64,000 bases of DNA, taken from positions 3,968,001 to 4,032,000 of the forward strand of contig NZ_CP034661.1 of the NCBI RefSeq assembly GCF_003971235.1, in the 5' to 3' direction. Source of the DNA: Chryseobacterium aureum. Lineage in GTDB: Bacteria; Bacteroidota; Bacteroidia; Flavobacteriales; Weeksellaceae. Position numbers and translations under genes: made by a program. Position 1 is the stretch's first letter. The number at the start of each line of letters is the position of its first letter. The notes beneath the pieces were generated by a model. It was not told where the DNA came from. It did no database searches and saw only the letters and a list, made by a program, of their open reading frames with translations. Positions 49,285 through 58,132 of this stretch are shown in pieces.

Positions 49285-49608
49285 ATGATGGGGAAAATAA
49301 AATTCAGTCCGTTAGGAGAAAAAACATTTTTAATCTCCTTTTTGCTGGGCACCTCTTTGCTGCTTTTATTTTGGATTACAAGAGCTGGATTTCTCGTGAT
49401 ATTCGGGTTTTATTATATGGTGATTGCAGCTGTCCTGAATCTTTTGATCACTTTATATGAATTGATGGAATACCTGAGTGATGTTTCCGAAAAGAAAAGA
49501 AACGGAAACTCTGTACTTCTTCTGTTGCTCAATATTCCTATTGCTCTAATCTATCTCACCATATACTTTGAATTTCTATCAAATCTTTCAATCCTTTCAA
49601 ATATTTAA
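49285..49608 (+). CDS. Small membrane protein
   Basis: This 107-residue protein has three spans (about 13-32, 35-58 and 75-98) and an acidic loop (ELMEYLSDVSEKKRNGN). It resembles the 98-residue protein at 48467, with the COQ4-like gene between them. It starts 10 bases after the COQ4-like gene. Function unknown. Confidence 0.62.
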   Translation: MMGKIKFSPLGEKTFLISFLLGTSLLLLFWITRAGFLVIFGFYYMVIAAVLNLLITLYELMEYLSDVSEKKRNGNSVLLLLLNIPIALIYLTIYFEFLSNLSILSNI

Positions 49609-49634
49609 ATCTTAAATAATAAATAATTAACCTC

Positions 49635-51005
49635 ATGAAAACACATCATTATATATTTAGTACAGCCCTTCTCTTTGTCATTCTTTTTTATGATCAGGAG
49701 GTAGGGCTGAATCTTGGCGTTCTGGGAATTGTTTATGCTGTTCTTACGCTGTTTAGAACTCCGGAAAAAAATAAAACAGGAACACTGTATATTCTTTTTG
49801 CAACGAGTGTTCTGTCCAGTATTGCATTTGCATGGTTTGGAGATTTTACATCCTTTATTGCAGTGGTAAGCTCATTGCTTTTATTAGGATACAAATCCAA
49901 AAACAGAAGGTTGAAAATTCTCTTTTTAATTCCGGTTTTTATTGTGAACTGCTGTACGTCCTTCTGTCGTTTTTTCAGTTTTGATGAATGGCTGCCGAAG
50001 AAAAATGTATCAGGATTATGGCAGAAAACATTTGCCTTTATTTTGATTCCGTTGGTGCTGGTTTCCGTTTTCTTTGGAATTTATTCTGCTGGAAGTAATC
50101 ATTTTGCGGCTCTTTTCACAGATTATGAGCTGGATCTTAATATTTGGCAGCTGTTCTGTCTCTCAGTTTTAGGATTTTTTATCGCCTTTAATTACTGGAA
50201 TTATGCCGTGGAAAAACTTATCTACAAAAACAATCATTTTCTGGATAATGAGTTCAATAAAGATTCCCGAATTCCAAAAGCTACCTATTCCTTTCTTGAT
50301 CTGGATGCAGAAAGAACAAGTGGAGTAATCTCTTTTGTCTTGTTGAATATTTTACTTGTCTTCTTCATTATTACCTACAATTATGAACAATTTTACGAAG
50401 CGGTAAAAACACCTGTTCAGCTCTCCGAAGAAACCCATGAAAGAGTGAATGCCGTGATTATGTCTATCGTAATGGCCATTCTGGTCATCATATTTTACTT
50501 TAAATCCGGATTTAATTTTGATCCAAAAGCAGGATTGTTGAAAATATTAGCCAAAATCTGGATTTTCCTCAACGCTATTCTTGTGATTTCCGCGGCCCTT
50601 AAAAACTATGAGTATATCGTGAATTATGCATGTACGTATAAAAGACTGGGCGTTTTCGCATTCCTGCTCTTATCATTAGTGGGCTTAACGCTTACTTTTA
50701 TTAAAATTCAAAAGCAGAAAAGAAACATTTTTTTGGTCAATACCATGATCTGGTATTTTTACGCAACCATTCTTGTGTGCAGCTATATCAATTGGGGCGG
50801 TTTTATCACTTCACAGAATATGAAACGAAAAGATTTTGCAGTCAATTATCATTTAACCTCCATCAATTTCAGTGAAAAAGCACTTATGAAATATGCCGAT
50901 GAAAAAAATGATCAGAAACTTAAAAAGACACTGCAGGATAAAGTGAAAAATAAAACAAACAAAACATTCCTTTCAAAGGTTATGTATTATCAGACCATAA
51001 AATAA
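49635..51005 (+). CDS. DUF4173-type membrane protein
   Basis: This 456-residue protein has about ten spans. Typical DUF4153/DUF4173 features are ETHERVNAVIMSIVMAILVI, KNYEYIVNYACTYKRLGVFA and a C-terminal soluble tail with VNYHLTSINFSEKALMKYAD. Its function is unknown. It is followed 6 bases later by a DUF1361 gene, a pairing that suggests a shared membrane role. Confidence 0.78.
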   Translation: MKTHHYIFSTALLFVILFYDQEVGLNLGVLGIVYAVLTLFRTPEKNKTGTLYILFATSVLSSIAFAWFGDFTSFIAVVSSLLLLGYKSKNRRLKILFLIPVFIVNCCTSFCRFFSFDEWLPKKNVSGLWQKTFAFILIPLVLVSVFFGIYSAGSNHFAALFTDYELDLNIWQLFCLSVLGFFIAFNYWNYAVEKLIYKNNHFLDNEFNKDSRIPKATYSFLDLDAERTSGVISFVLLNILLVFFIITYNYEQFYEAVKTPVQLSEETHERVNAVIMSIVMAILVIIFYFKSGFNFDPKAGLLKILAKIWIFLNAILVISAALKNYEYIVNYACTYKRLGVFAFLLLSLVGLTLTFIKIQKQKRNIFLVNTMIWYFYATILVCSYINWGGFITSQNMKRKDFAVNYHLTSINFSEKALMKYADEKNDQKLKKTLQDKVKNKTNKTFLSKVMYYQTIK

Positions 51006-51011
51006 AACATC

Positions 51012-51716
51012 ATGAAAAGCTTTGTAGAATCTTCTGGATTTAAAATTAATATATTATTGATCCTGATGACTATATTCTGTTTCAGCCTCTCAGCTTTCAG
51101 GTATTATATCAGCGATACAAAAGTGTTTTTCTTTCTCAACTGGAATCTTTTTCTGGCATGGATACCTCTGTTGCTGAGTTCTTTTATCCGGGCTTTTCAT
51201 ATCAAAAGTAAAATTTCCCTCATATTCATTATCATAGTCTGGATCTTGTTCTTTCCCAATTCTCCTTATATTCTGACGGATCTCTTTCATCTCAAAGCAA
51301 GAAATGCCATTCCTATCTGGTATGATCTCATTGTAATTCTTTCCTATGCATGGACTGGGCTGATCTGTGGTTTTATAAGCCTTAATGATATCGAAAAACG
51401 GATTTCTGATTATGGTAACAGAAATATCATCAACGGAGTCACTGTATTGTTTCTTTTCATGAGTGGCTTCGGCGTTTATCTGGGCCGGTTCCTGAGATGG
51501 AACAGCTGGGATGTGCTCAATAACCCTTTTGGCCTCTTCTCTGATATTGTAGTAAGGCTGATCTATCCCATGGAATATACCAAAACCTGGGGTGTTACAC
51601 TTTTAATGGGGCTGATGCTCAACTTTATGTACTTTACACTCAAATGGGCAGGAGTAAATGATGAAAAAGAATTGCAGCCAGAAAATAAATCATTCAACGG
51701 ATTGGAACAGTTTTAG
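51012..51716 (+). CDS. DUF1361 membrane protein
   Basis: This 234-residue protein has about six spans. DUF1361 hallmarks are NLFLAWIPLLLSSF, LFFPNSPYILTDLFHL, PIWYDLIVILSYAWTGLICG and GFGVYLGRFLRWNSWDVLN. The function is unknown. It is probably cotranscribed with the DUF4173 gene. Confidence 0.85.
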   Translation: MKSFVESSGFKINILLILMTIFCFSLSAFRYYISDTKVFFFLNWNLFLAWIPLLLSSFIRAFHIKSKISLIFIIIVWILFFPNSPYILTDLFHLKARNAIPIWYDLIVILSYAWTGLICGFISLNDIEKRISDYGNRNIINGVTVLFLFMSGFGVYLGRFLRWNSWDVLNNPFGLFSDIVVRLIYPMEYTKTWGVTLLMGLMLNFMYFTLKWAGVNDEKELQPENKSFNGLEQF

Positions 51717-51769
51717 CATTTAAATGAGCTCAGCATCATAAACGCTGATCCACTCTTAAAATTAATATT

Positions 51770-52309
51770 ATGAAAAAAAGCTTATTATTAATTCCATTAA
51801 TTATTGTTTCATGTAAAAAAGAACCACCCGTTACAGCAGTTCAGGACAAGGATTCTTCTATCGTAACGGAAATGCCGGATTCTGTGGTAAAAGCAGATTC
51901 TGTTGCATTGAGAGTAAAAGATTCAATCATTAACAACGCTCCGGCTACGAAAGAAGTGCTGCGTAAAGGCGTGATGAGAAATGAAAAAGATGGCCAGATT
52001 GTAAGAACCTTAGATGCAACCCAGCTTCCGCTTACCATTGGAGAAGCGTTTACAAAAGATGATCAGGAATTGGTTTTAAAACTAACCCATTACGACCACC
52101 CGAATATCAAAGCAAAAATTTCTACAAAAGAGAAAGATTTTAATATCCGTTTCAATCAGATCAAAGTTCCGAATGGAGATTATGACGGACCTTTCGGAAG
52201 AGAAATCACGTATGACACTCCCGGAAAAGGAGAAGTATGGCTTATCATCGGGAAAAGCAATATGGCTTCCGGAAATACCAAAGGAAGCTTTACGGTGAGC
52301 ATAGAATAA
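51770..52309 (+). CDS. Lipoprotein of unknown function
   Basis: This 179-residue protein has a short lipoprotein signal (MKKSLLLIPLIIVSCKK, Cys15). A low-complexity linker rich in Asp, Ser and Val (about 17-60) leads to a beta-rich domain (IRFNQIKVPNGDYDGPFGRE, TYDTPGKGEVWLIIGKS). The latter could be a periplasmic binding or inhibitor fold. No family recognised. Confidence 0.68.
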   Translation: MKKSLLLIPLIIVSCKKEPPVTAVQDKDSSIVTEMPDSVVKADSVALRVKDSIINNAPATKEVLRKGVMRNEKDGQIVRTLDATQLPLTIGEAFTKDDQELVLKLTHYDHPNIKAKISTKEKDFNIRFNQIKVPNGDYDGPFGREITYDTPGKGEVWLIIGKSNMASGNTKGSFTVSIE

Positions 52310-52310
52310 G

Positions 52311-52326
52311 ACCAAATTAATTTGGT
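52311..52326. promoter_or_regulatory. Perfect 16-bp palindrome between lipoprotein genes
   Basis: ACCAAATTAATTTGGT begins one base after the stop of the preceding gene and lies 44 bases before the next start. It could be an operator; as a terminator it lacks a T tract. Confidence 0.35.
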
Positions 52327-52369
52327 ATAATTTCTGCAAACTAAACTCTGAAGTTTAAAATTTAATATT

Positions 52370-52882
52370 ATGAAAAATATAGTTCTAACAGCAATGGCCG
52401 CTTCAGCTGTACTTGTAAGTTGCGGAACCGTACAGTCGCTGGTTCAGAATACGTTTCCATACACAACGAATGTTTTGGTGTCTACAGGAGTTCCTGCGGA
52501 TAAAGAAGTTTCTTCCACCGCAACAGCTACCAATGTGCAGACATGGTTTGGAGGAAATAACAATGCGAAAATTAAAGATGTAAGGATTTCAGATGCGAAA
52601 ATTTCTGTGGCATCACCATCAGGAGGAAATCTGAGCGCATTTAAAACTATTAAAATATATGTTTCATCTAATGGAACAGGAGAAAGGCTGATAGCATCCC
52701 GTTCCAATATATCCACCAATTCTTCCAGCCTGAACCTGGATCTGAATGATACGGGCTATCTGGATGAAATTGTAAAAAGCACTGGCTTAACTGTAAGAAC
52801 AGTGTATGAGCTGAAAAATCAGACCTCTTCTGATATGACTATCAAAGTAGCGCTTAATTTTAATAGCGTTCCTGCCAACTAA
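52370..52882 (+). CDS. Lipoprotein of unknown function
   Basis: This 170-residue protein has a lipoprotein signal with lipobox VLVSC (Cys19). The mature part is rich in Ser, Thr, Asn and Val, with regular beta-strand alternation (TIKIYVSSNGTGERLIASRS, VALNFNSV), suggesting a beta-sandwich. No family recognised. A strong terminator follows. Confidence 0.68.
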   Translation: MKNIVLTAMAASAVLVSCGTVQSLVQNTFPYTTNVLVSTGVPADKEVSSTATATNVQTWFGGNNNAKIKDVRISDAKISVASPSGGNLSAFKTIKIYVSSNGTGERLIASRSNISTNSSSLNLDLNDTGYLDEIVKSTGLTVRTVYELKNQTSSDMTIKVALNFNSVPAN

Positions 52883-52906
52883 ACCAGGATAAAAATGAAT
52901 TATAAA

Positions 52907-52937
52907 AAACCCTCTTTCAGTTTCTGAGAGAGGGTTT
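52907..52937. terminator. Bidirectional terminator
   Basis: AAACCCTCT pairs with AGAGGGTTT, and the stem continues inward through TCAG/CTGA. It lies between the lipoprotein gene (+) and the subtilase gene (-); the A-rich upstream flank suits the minus strand best. Confidence 0.78.
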
Positions 52938-52977
52938 AATGTGAAGTAAAATGATATAATTAAAAATCTTTTTTCAA

Positions 52978-54636
52978 TTACAGCTTTGTCAGTTTTTCAA
53001 CAACTCTTCTTTGACCTTCATTGATATTGATGATGTACTGACCGGTTGGCAGCTGTGAAACATCAATTTTCTCATCAGGTAAAACCGAACTTTTAATCAC
53101 GGTACGCCCCTGTAGATTTATAATTTCCACATCCAGTTTTTTATTTTCATTACTTTGAATAGCTATAGAGCTGCTGGATGGATTAGGATATATTTTTACC
53201 TCTAAAGCAGATAAAGTCTTAACAGGTGTTGCCAGCCTGCTTTCCAGTTGAAGGATCGCATTCTTCACATTAGGAAGAGGTCCGATCTTCTGGCCCGTCA
53301 CCGTTCCTCCCTGTGGAATTCCCGTAGAAATTAAAAGATTCTTCATTGCTGCAGGGGTTAAATATTGCCCCGTTGTCTGACGATAGAAAGACTGAATCAG
53401 AATAGCCGCAGAAGATACTACCGGAGTAGCAGAACTGGTACCGCTGAAATAATTATAAGTTCTGTTATTGTCATTATCATATTTCGCATAAGATCCATAA
53501 CCTGCTGCCATCACACTGCTTCCCCAACCCTGAACATCTACTCTGTTTCCAAAAGTACTGAAGCTTAATTTCGAATGGGTCGTATTTGGAGATCCGGCTC
53601 CTACAATAATAGCGCCACTGTTTCCTCTTGAAAGATATGAGGCATAAAAAGGATCATCCAGATTCTGATTTCCATTACCTGCTGCTGCAATGATAATGAT
53701 TCCCGAATCAGTAGCCGCTTTTGTAAGATCCCAGATTACTTTATCGTACTCTGCAGGACAATACTGGCCGTCTTTTCCGCCAGTCTGCATTTCGTATAAA
53801 ATAATATCGCCCGCCTGAGAGGCATTGATAGATCGGCTCACCGCAGAAGCCCTGTTGTAGCCTACATTTGTCCATTCCATATAGCCTTTGATCTCAGAAG
53901 TATTGTAGGCAGCTCCTGTAAGCCCGATATTGTCTTTTACAGAACCTAAAATGCTTACCACTGCAGTACCATGATCACGGTAATTGTTGTTAGCCAGTCC
54001 GGCATTGGGAGAATACCCAGGCTCCAATTGTATTGAATTTTGATTGGAAAGCATTTCATGGGTTTTATAAAAACCGTATTCTACATCACGCACGCGGATG
54101 TTCTGCCCTGTAATTCCTCTGGACCATGCATATTTCGCATTGATTCCCGGGTTATCATTCAGGTAGGTTTGCAGACTTTCTAGATCAGGAGTTGCCACAA
54201 AGGCATTCACCAAAGGAGGTTTAATTGGCTCCGCACTCATTACCGATACATATTCTATTTCTGGAAATCTCTCCAGGGTATGAATGATTTTCTCTGCCGC
54301 TGCTGGATTTTGAAGAGGTAAATCAGCTTTGTAAATTCTTCTCAGCTTTTCTATAGATTCTGCTGAATTGCCGATTGCCTTACTGCTTCTGGCCATTTCT
54401 TCCAGCTTACTGTCTGTAAAATCAAGATCATACTTGAACGAAATTTGATTTTCTCTCGAAAATCTTTCCAGATCAGCATTTCTGCTGAAAGCCGTTTTTT
54501 CTGAATTAATGCCTTTTGAAAAACATACATAAATAACAGAATTTTGATCATTAGCCATTTTAGCCTGGTTATCCTGACCAAAAGACAAGGAAGAACAGAA
54601 CGCAAATAATGCGAGAAGGTTGATTTTTGTTTTCAT
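52978..54636 (-). CDS. Type IX-secreted S8 family serine protease
   Basis: This 552-residue protease has a signal peptide (residues 1-20), a propeptide-like region to about 170, and a subtilase site with Asp184 (VRDVEYGF), His222 (YRDHGTAV), Asn321 (AAAGNGN) and Ser401 (FSGTSSATP). The C-terminal 75 residues are a type A sorting domain (IYPNPSSSSIAIQS, IINLQGRTVIKS, LPTGQYIININ). It should be secreted across the outer membrane by the type IX system. It is distinct from the cytoplasmic subtilase at 2561-3823. Confidence 0.92.
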   Translation of the reverse strand: MKTKINLLALFAFCSSLSFGQDNQAKMANDQNSVIYVCFSKGINSEKTAFSRNADLERFSRENQISFKYDLDFTDSKLEEMARSSKAIGNSAESIEKLRRIYKADLPLQNPAAAEKIIHTLERFPEIEYVSVMSAEPIKPPLVNAFVATPDLESLQTYLNDNPGINAKYAWSRGITGQNIRVRDVEYGFYKTHEMLSNQNSIQLEPGYSPNAGLANNNYRDHGTAVVSILGSVKDNIGLTGAAYNTSEIKGYMEWTNVGYNRASAVSRSINASQAGDIILYEMQTGGKDGQYCPAEYDKVIWDLTKAATDSGIIIIAAAGNGNQNLDDPFYASYLSRGNSGAIIVGAGSPNTTHSKLSFSTFGNRVDVQGWGSSVMAAGYGSYAKYDNDNNRTYNYFSGTSSATPVVSSAAILIQSFYRQTTGQYLTPAAMKNLLISTGIPQGGTVTGQKIGPLPNVKNAILQLESRLATPVKTLSALEVKIYPNPSSSSIAIQSNENKKLDVEIINLQGRTVIKSSVLPDEKIDVSQLPTGQYIININEGQRRVVEKLTKL

Positions 54637-54823
54637 ACGATTTTGTTAAATGGTTGTGAATCAGTTTTGATTTACATCAAAAATAATAATAAAATGAAAA
54701 CAAATCACATTTTTGTGAATTTATTATTTAAAAATTTCTCTTCGCCTTCTGCATCGGGAATTTCATCGCTTAAAACCTGTGAGGTTTAAGAATAATACAT
54801 TTTATACGTGTCAACCCCAAAAA

Positions 54824-54851
54824 AATACGTTTCAATTTATTGAAACGTATT
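54824..54851 (-). terminator. Terminator of dtd
   Basis: A 12-bp stem (AATACGTTTCAA with its complement) around TTTA is followed on the minus strand by seven T. Confidence 0.83.
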
Positions 54852-54872
54852 GTATGATGGCTGTTTTCAGAT

Positions 54873-55322
54873 TTAGCTTTTGGTAAGAGAATCCATGACG
54901 ATCGTAACAGGACCGTCATTGACCAGGGAAACCTTCATATCTGCCCCGAAAATACCGCTTTCTGTTTTGAGTCCGGATTTAGCAATTTCTTCCTTGAAAT
55001 AATCAAATAAAGGCACTGCCTTATCTGGTTTTGCCGCTTTAATGAAAGAAGGGCGGTTGCCTTTTTTATAATCTGCAATCAGTGTAAATTGGCTGATGCA
55101 GAGGATTTCCCCTGCAATATCCTTCACGGAAAGATTAAGCTTATCATCTTCATCCCCAAAGATCCGAAGGTTGAGAACCTTCTGTACAAGCCAGTCCGCA
55201 TCTGTTTTTTCATCATTTTCATCCACACCCACCAGCAGCATTAATCCCTTTGCGATTTCACCCACGACTTTTCCGTCCACTTTTACGCTGGCCTCAGAGA
55301 CTCTTTGTATTACAATCTTCAT
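54873..55322 (-). CDS. dtd: D-aminoacyl-tRNA deacylase
   Basis: This 149-residue enzyme removes D-amino acids and glycine wrongly attached to tRNA. It begins MKIVIQRVSEASVKVDGKVV and shows the two signature motifs, the SQFTL stretch (ILCISQFTLIADYKKGNRPS) and the C-terminal cross-subunit NDGPVTIVMDS. The length is standard. It lies 9 bases after the Rieske-like lipoprotein gene on the same strand. Confidence 0.95.
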   Translation of the reverse strand: MKIVIQRVSEASVKVDGKVVGEIAKGLMLLVGVDENDEKTDADWLVQKVLNLRIFGDEDDKLNLSVKDIAGEILCISQFTLIADYKKGNRPSFIKAAKPDKAVPLFDYFKEEIAKSGLKTESGIFGADMKVSLVNDGPVTIVMDSLTKS

Positions 55323-55331
55323 CTTGTATTT

Positions 55332-55787
55332 TTAGTAATAGACATTTAACGTTTTGCTTGGCGCATCATAGCTGTAAGGATAAGTTTTAGGAGGAAGAGA
55401 GGTCTTGGCCCCTGCTTCAGGCTGCCCCGTACTTAAGATCCATCTTGTATTATCCTGTGGACAGATGATGGCAATATTATCCTTTACTTCAAGAGTCGTA
55501 TTGTTATCAGGGCACAAATGAGGGGCATTCCTGTCATAGACCTTAAATCCGTTTGCCGTTCGCACAATAATAAGACCTCTTGTTCCGGACTGCTGTTCGT
55601 TCACATAAATCCAGCCATTGATGTTGTTCAAAGCATAGTATGCAGGGAGGTTTAAATTAAGGGTTACGTTGATAGGGGTAATGGGAAAACAGTTGACCGT
55701 ATCTTCTCTGCTTCCACAAGAGTTTATGGTTAAATTACTGATAATCAATAAAATGAAAATAGATAGGATTGAAAAAGTTTTTTTCAT
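55332..55787 (-). CDS. Degenerate Rieske-like lipoprotein
   Basis: This 151-residue protein has a lipobox INSC (Cys24). The rest has the Rieske-fold order of strands, but the cluster motifs are altered: C-P-H is here A88-P-H90, followed by L-C-P, and C-P-x-H is here C109-P-Q-D112 (IICPQDNTRWILSTGQP). One Cys and one His ligand are therefore missing, so a normal 2Fe-2S centre is unlikely. It may bind another ligand or be structural. It is probably cotranscribed with dtd. Confidence 0.7.
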   Translation of the reverse strand: MKKTFSILSIFILLIISNLTINSCGSREDTVNCFPITPINVTLNLNLPAYYALNNINGWIYVNEQQSGTRGLIIVRTANGFKVYDRNAPHLCPDNNTTLEVKDNIAIICPQDNTRWILSTGQPEAGAKTSLPPKTYPYSYDAPSKTLNVYY

Positions 55788-55804
55788 TTCAATTTAAATT
55801 TTTA

Positions 55805-55812
55805 TATATTTG
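55805..55812 (+). promoter_or_regulatory. Predicted -7 promoter element for greA
   Basis: TATATTTG matches TAnnTTTG fully. A TTTC at 55782-55785 is a weak -33 box at the right distance. It predicts an untranslated leader of about 80 bases. Confidence 0.55.
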
Positions 55813-55845
55813 TAAAAATTAAACGATTACAACTCGAAAACATTG

Positions 55846-55871
55846 TCCGGCAAATGTCGGATTATTTTTTT
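55846..55871 (+). terminator. Leader hairpin with T tract before greA
   Basis: TCCGG pairs with TCGGA around a CAAATG loop and is followed by seven T at 55865-55871, still upstream of the greA start. It looks like a weak intrinsic terminator in the leader, so it may attenuate greA. Confidence 0.4.
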
Positions 55872-55896
55872 ATACTAAAACTAAATTTCGAAAATT

Positions 55897-56367
55897 ATGG
55901 CAAGCTATGTAACTAAAGAGGGCCTAGAGAAAATGAAAGCTGAGCTGGAACAGTTGGAAACTGTGGAGAGACCAAAAATTACTCAGCAGATCGCAGAAGC
56001 AAGAGACAAAGGAGATTTGTCTGAAAATGCAGAATACGATGCGGCTAAAGAGGCTCAGGGAATGCTTGAAATGAGAATTTCCAAGCTGAAAGACGTCATC
56101 TCTACTTCTAAAATTATAGACGAAAGCCAATTAGATACTTCAAAAGTTTCCATCCTGACAACTGTGAAACTTAAAAATAATGCTACCAAGCAAGAGCAGG
56201 TATTTACATTGGTACCGGATAACGAAAGCGACCTGAAGACAGGAAAAATCTCTGTAAACACGCCTATCGCAAAAGGCCTGTTAGGGAAAGCGGTTGGTGA
56301 AACTGCTGAAATAACTTTACCCAACGGAAATAAACTGTCTTTTGAAGTATTAGACATCTCTTTATAG
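55897..56367 (+). CDS. greA: Transcription elongation factor GreA
   Basis: This 156-residue factor rescues backtracked RNA polymerase by stimulating transcript cleavage. It has the N-terminal coiled coil (about 1-75) with the acidic tip DLSENAEYDAA and the C-terminal FKBP-like domain (ISVNTPIAKGLLGKAVGE, LSFEVLDISL). The length is standard. Confidence 0.96.
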   Translation: MASYVTKEGLEKMKAELEQLETVERPKITQQIAEARDKGDLSENAEYDAAKEAQGMLEMRISKLKDVISTSKIIDESQLDTSKVSILTTVKLKNNATKQEQVFTLVPDNESDLKTGKISVNTPIAKGLLGKAVGETAEITLPNGNKLSFEVLDISL

Positions 56368-56414
56368 TCTGATACCCGTTTCATTTCTAATATCTAAACT
56401 AACTTCTATATAAA

Positions 56415-56804
56415 ATGAGCACTATATTCACAAAAATCATCAATGGTGAGATTCCTTCTTATAAAATTGCAGAAGACGAAAACTTTATTGCGTTCCTGGA
56501 TGCAATGCCTTTGGTGAAAGGACATACTTTAGTCGTCCCTAAAAAAGAAGTGGATTTGATTTTTGATCTTGAAAGTGAAGAATACAAAAACCTGTGGGGA
56601 TTTGCCCAGGAGGTAGCCAGGAAGATCAAAACTGCAATTCCATGTGTAAGAGTGGGAGTAGCGGTGGTAGGACTTGAAGTTCCTCATGCCCACATCCATC
56701 TTATTCCTTTAAACAAGATAGAAGACCTGAATTTCAGAAATGAAAGATTACAACTAACAAACGAAGAATATACTGAGATTCAACACTCAATTATTAATTC
56801 TTAA
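56415..56804 (+). CDS. HIT family nucleotide-binding protein
   Basis: This 129-residue protein has the HIT triad in VPHAHIHLIPLN and starts STIFTKIINGEIPSYKIAED, typical of the Hint branch that hydrolyses AMP-lysine or other purine phosphoramidates. It lies 47 bases after greA, a pairing common in Bacteroidota. Confidence 0.93.
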   Translation: MSTIFTKIINGEIPSYKIAEDENFIAFLDAMPLVKGHTLVVPKKEVDLIFDLESEEYKNLWGFAQEVARKIKTAIPCVRVGVAVVGLEVPHAHIHLIPLNKIEDLNFRNERLQLTNEEYTEIQHSIINS

Positions 56805-56812
56805 CAATCCGG

Positions 56813-56845
56813 AAATCGTAAAAAAGTAATTTTTTACGATTTTCT
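56813..56845 (+). terminator. Terminator after the HIT gene
   Basis: A 13-bp stem (AAATCGTAAAAAA and its complement) closes a GTAA loop; a T-rich stretch follows. It separates greA-HIT from clpX. Confidence 0.75.
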
Positions 56846-56870
56846 TTAACATATACATATATTATAACCT

Positions 56871-58058
56871 ATGAATTCTAACCAATGTTCTTTCTGCGGC
56901 AGAAAAAGAAATGAAGTACAGATGCTGATTTCTGGCCAGAACGGTTTTATTTGTGAAAATTGTATAGAGCAGGCACATGCTATTGTAAAAGACGGAGCAT
57001 CCAAAACAGGATATTCACCGGCAGACAGCATGGAAGAGCTTAAAAAGCCAAAAGAGATCAAAGAATTTCTCGATCAGTACGTGATTGGGCAGGATCAGGC
57101 AAAAAAACAGCTTTCAATTGCTGTATATAATCATTATAAGAGATTACTCCACGCTCAGGACGAAAACAGAGAAGTGGAGCTTGAAAAGTCGAACATTATC
57201 ATGATAGGAGAAACAGGAACAGGTAAAACCCTCCTGGCAAAAACCATCGCAAGAGAGCTGAATGTTCCTTTCTGTATTGTGGATGCTACTATTTTAACAG
57301 AAGCTGGATATGTGGGAGAAGATGTGGAAAGTATCCTGTCCAGATTACTGATGGTGGCAGATTATGATGTGGAAAAAGCCGAAAAAGGAATTGTTTTTAT
57401 TGATGAAATTGATAAAATTGCAAGAAAATCAGATAATCCGAGTATTACAAGGGATGTTTCCGGAGAAGGCGTACAGCAGGGCCTGCTGAAACTTTTGGAG
57501 GGAAGCATCGTCAATGTTCCGCCACAGGGAGGAAGAAAACATCCTGATCAGAAGTATATTCAGGTAAATACTCAGAATATATTATTCATTGCCGGTGGAG
57601 CTTTTGACGGGATCAAAGAAATTATCGAAAGAAGAATGAATAAGCAGGCGATCGGTTTCAGTTCCGAAAAAATCAACAAAACAGACGAAGACGAGTATAT
57701 ATTAACAAATATTAATGCAATAGATCTTCGTACTTTCGGACTGATTCCGGAACTTTTAGGAAGATTCCCTATCATCACTTACCTTGATAAACTCACAAAA
57801 GAGACGCTGGTAAGAATTATGAAAGAACCCAAAAATTCTATTGTGAATCAATTTGTGGAACTTTTCAAGATGGATGGCACAGATTTGGTAATAACGGACG
57901 GAGCAATTGAGAGGATTGTAGAGGAAACTATTGAGAAAGGATTAGGTGCAAGAGGGCTCCGGGGTACAACCGAAAAAGTTCTAGAAGACTATATGTTTTC
58001 AATAGGAGAGGACAAAGAGATCATCTTAACTGAAGATAATGTTTTGATTAATAGATAA
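56871..58058 (+). CDS. clpX: ClpX, ATPase subunit of ClpXP protease
   Basis: This 395-residue AAA+ unfoldase has the N-terminal four-Cys zinc domain (CSFCGRKR and CENCIEQA), Walker A GETGTGKTLLAKT, Walker B GIVFIDEIDKIA, and the pore and sensor regions of ClpX (EGVQQGLLKLLEGS, LLGRFPIITYLDKL, GLGARGLRGTTEK). It delivers substrates to ClpP, whose gene is not in the window. Slightly shorter than E. coli ClpX (424), mainly at the ends. Confidence 0.97.
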   Translation: MNSNQCSFCGRKRNEVQMLISGQNGFICENCIEQAHAIVKDGASKTGYSPADSMEELKKPKEIKEFLDQYVIGQDQAKKQLSIAVYNHYKRLLHAQDENREVELEKSNIIMIGETGTGKTLLAKTIARELNVPFCIVDATILTEAGYVGEDVESILSRLLMVADYDVEKAEKGIVFIDEIDKIARKSDNPSITRDVSGEGVQQGLLKLLEGSIVNVPPQGGRKHPDQKYIQVNTQNILFIAGGAFDGIKEIIERRMNKQAIGFSSEKINKTDEDEYILTNINAIDLRTFGLIPELLGRFPIITYLDKLTKETLVRIMKEPKNSIVNQFVELFKMDGTDLVITDGAIERIVEETIEKGLGARGLRGTTEKVLEDYMFSIGEDKEIILTEDNVLINR

Positions 58059-58086
58059 AAATATTTTTTTTTCTGAAAAAAAATAA

Positions 58087-58094
58087 TACCTTTG
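58087..58094 (+). promoter_or_regulatory. Predicted -7 element for the 58133 operon
   Basis: TACCTTTG matches TAnnTTTG and lies 38 bases before the ATG at 58133. The region 19 bases upstream is only a T run, so no distinct -33 box. Confidence 0.5.
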
Positions 58095-58132
58095 CAGTCA
58101 AAGATTGTATTAACACACAAATAATTTATACA

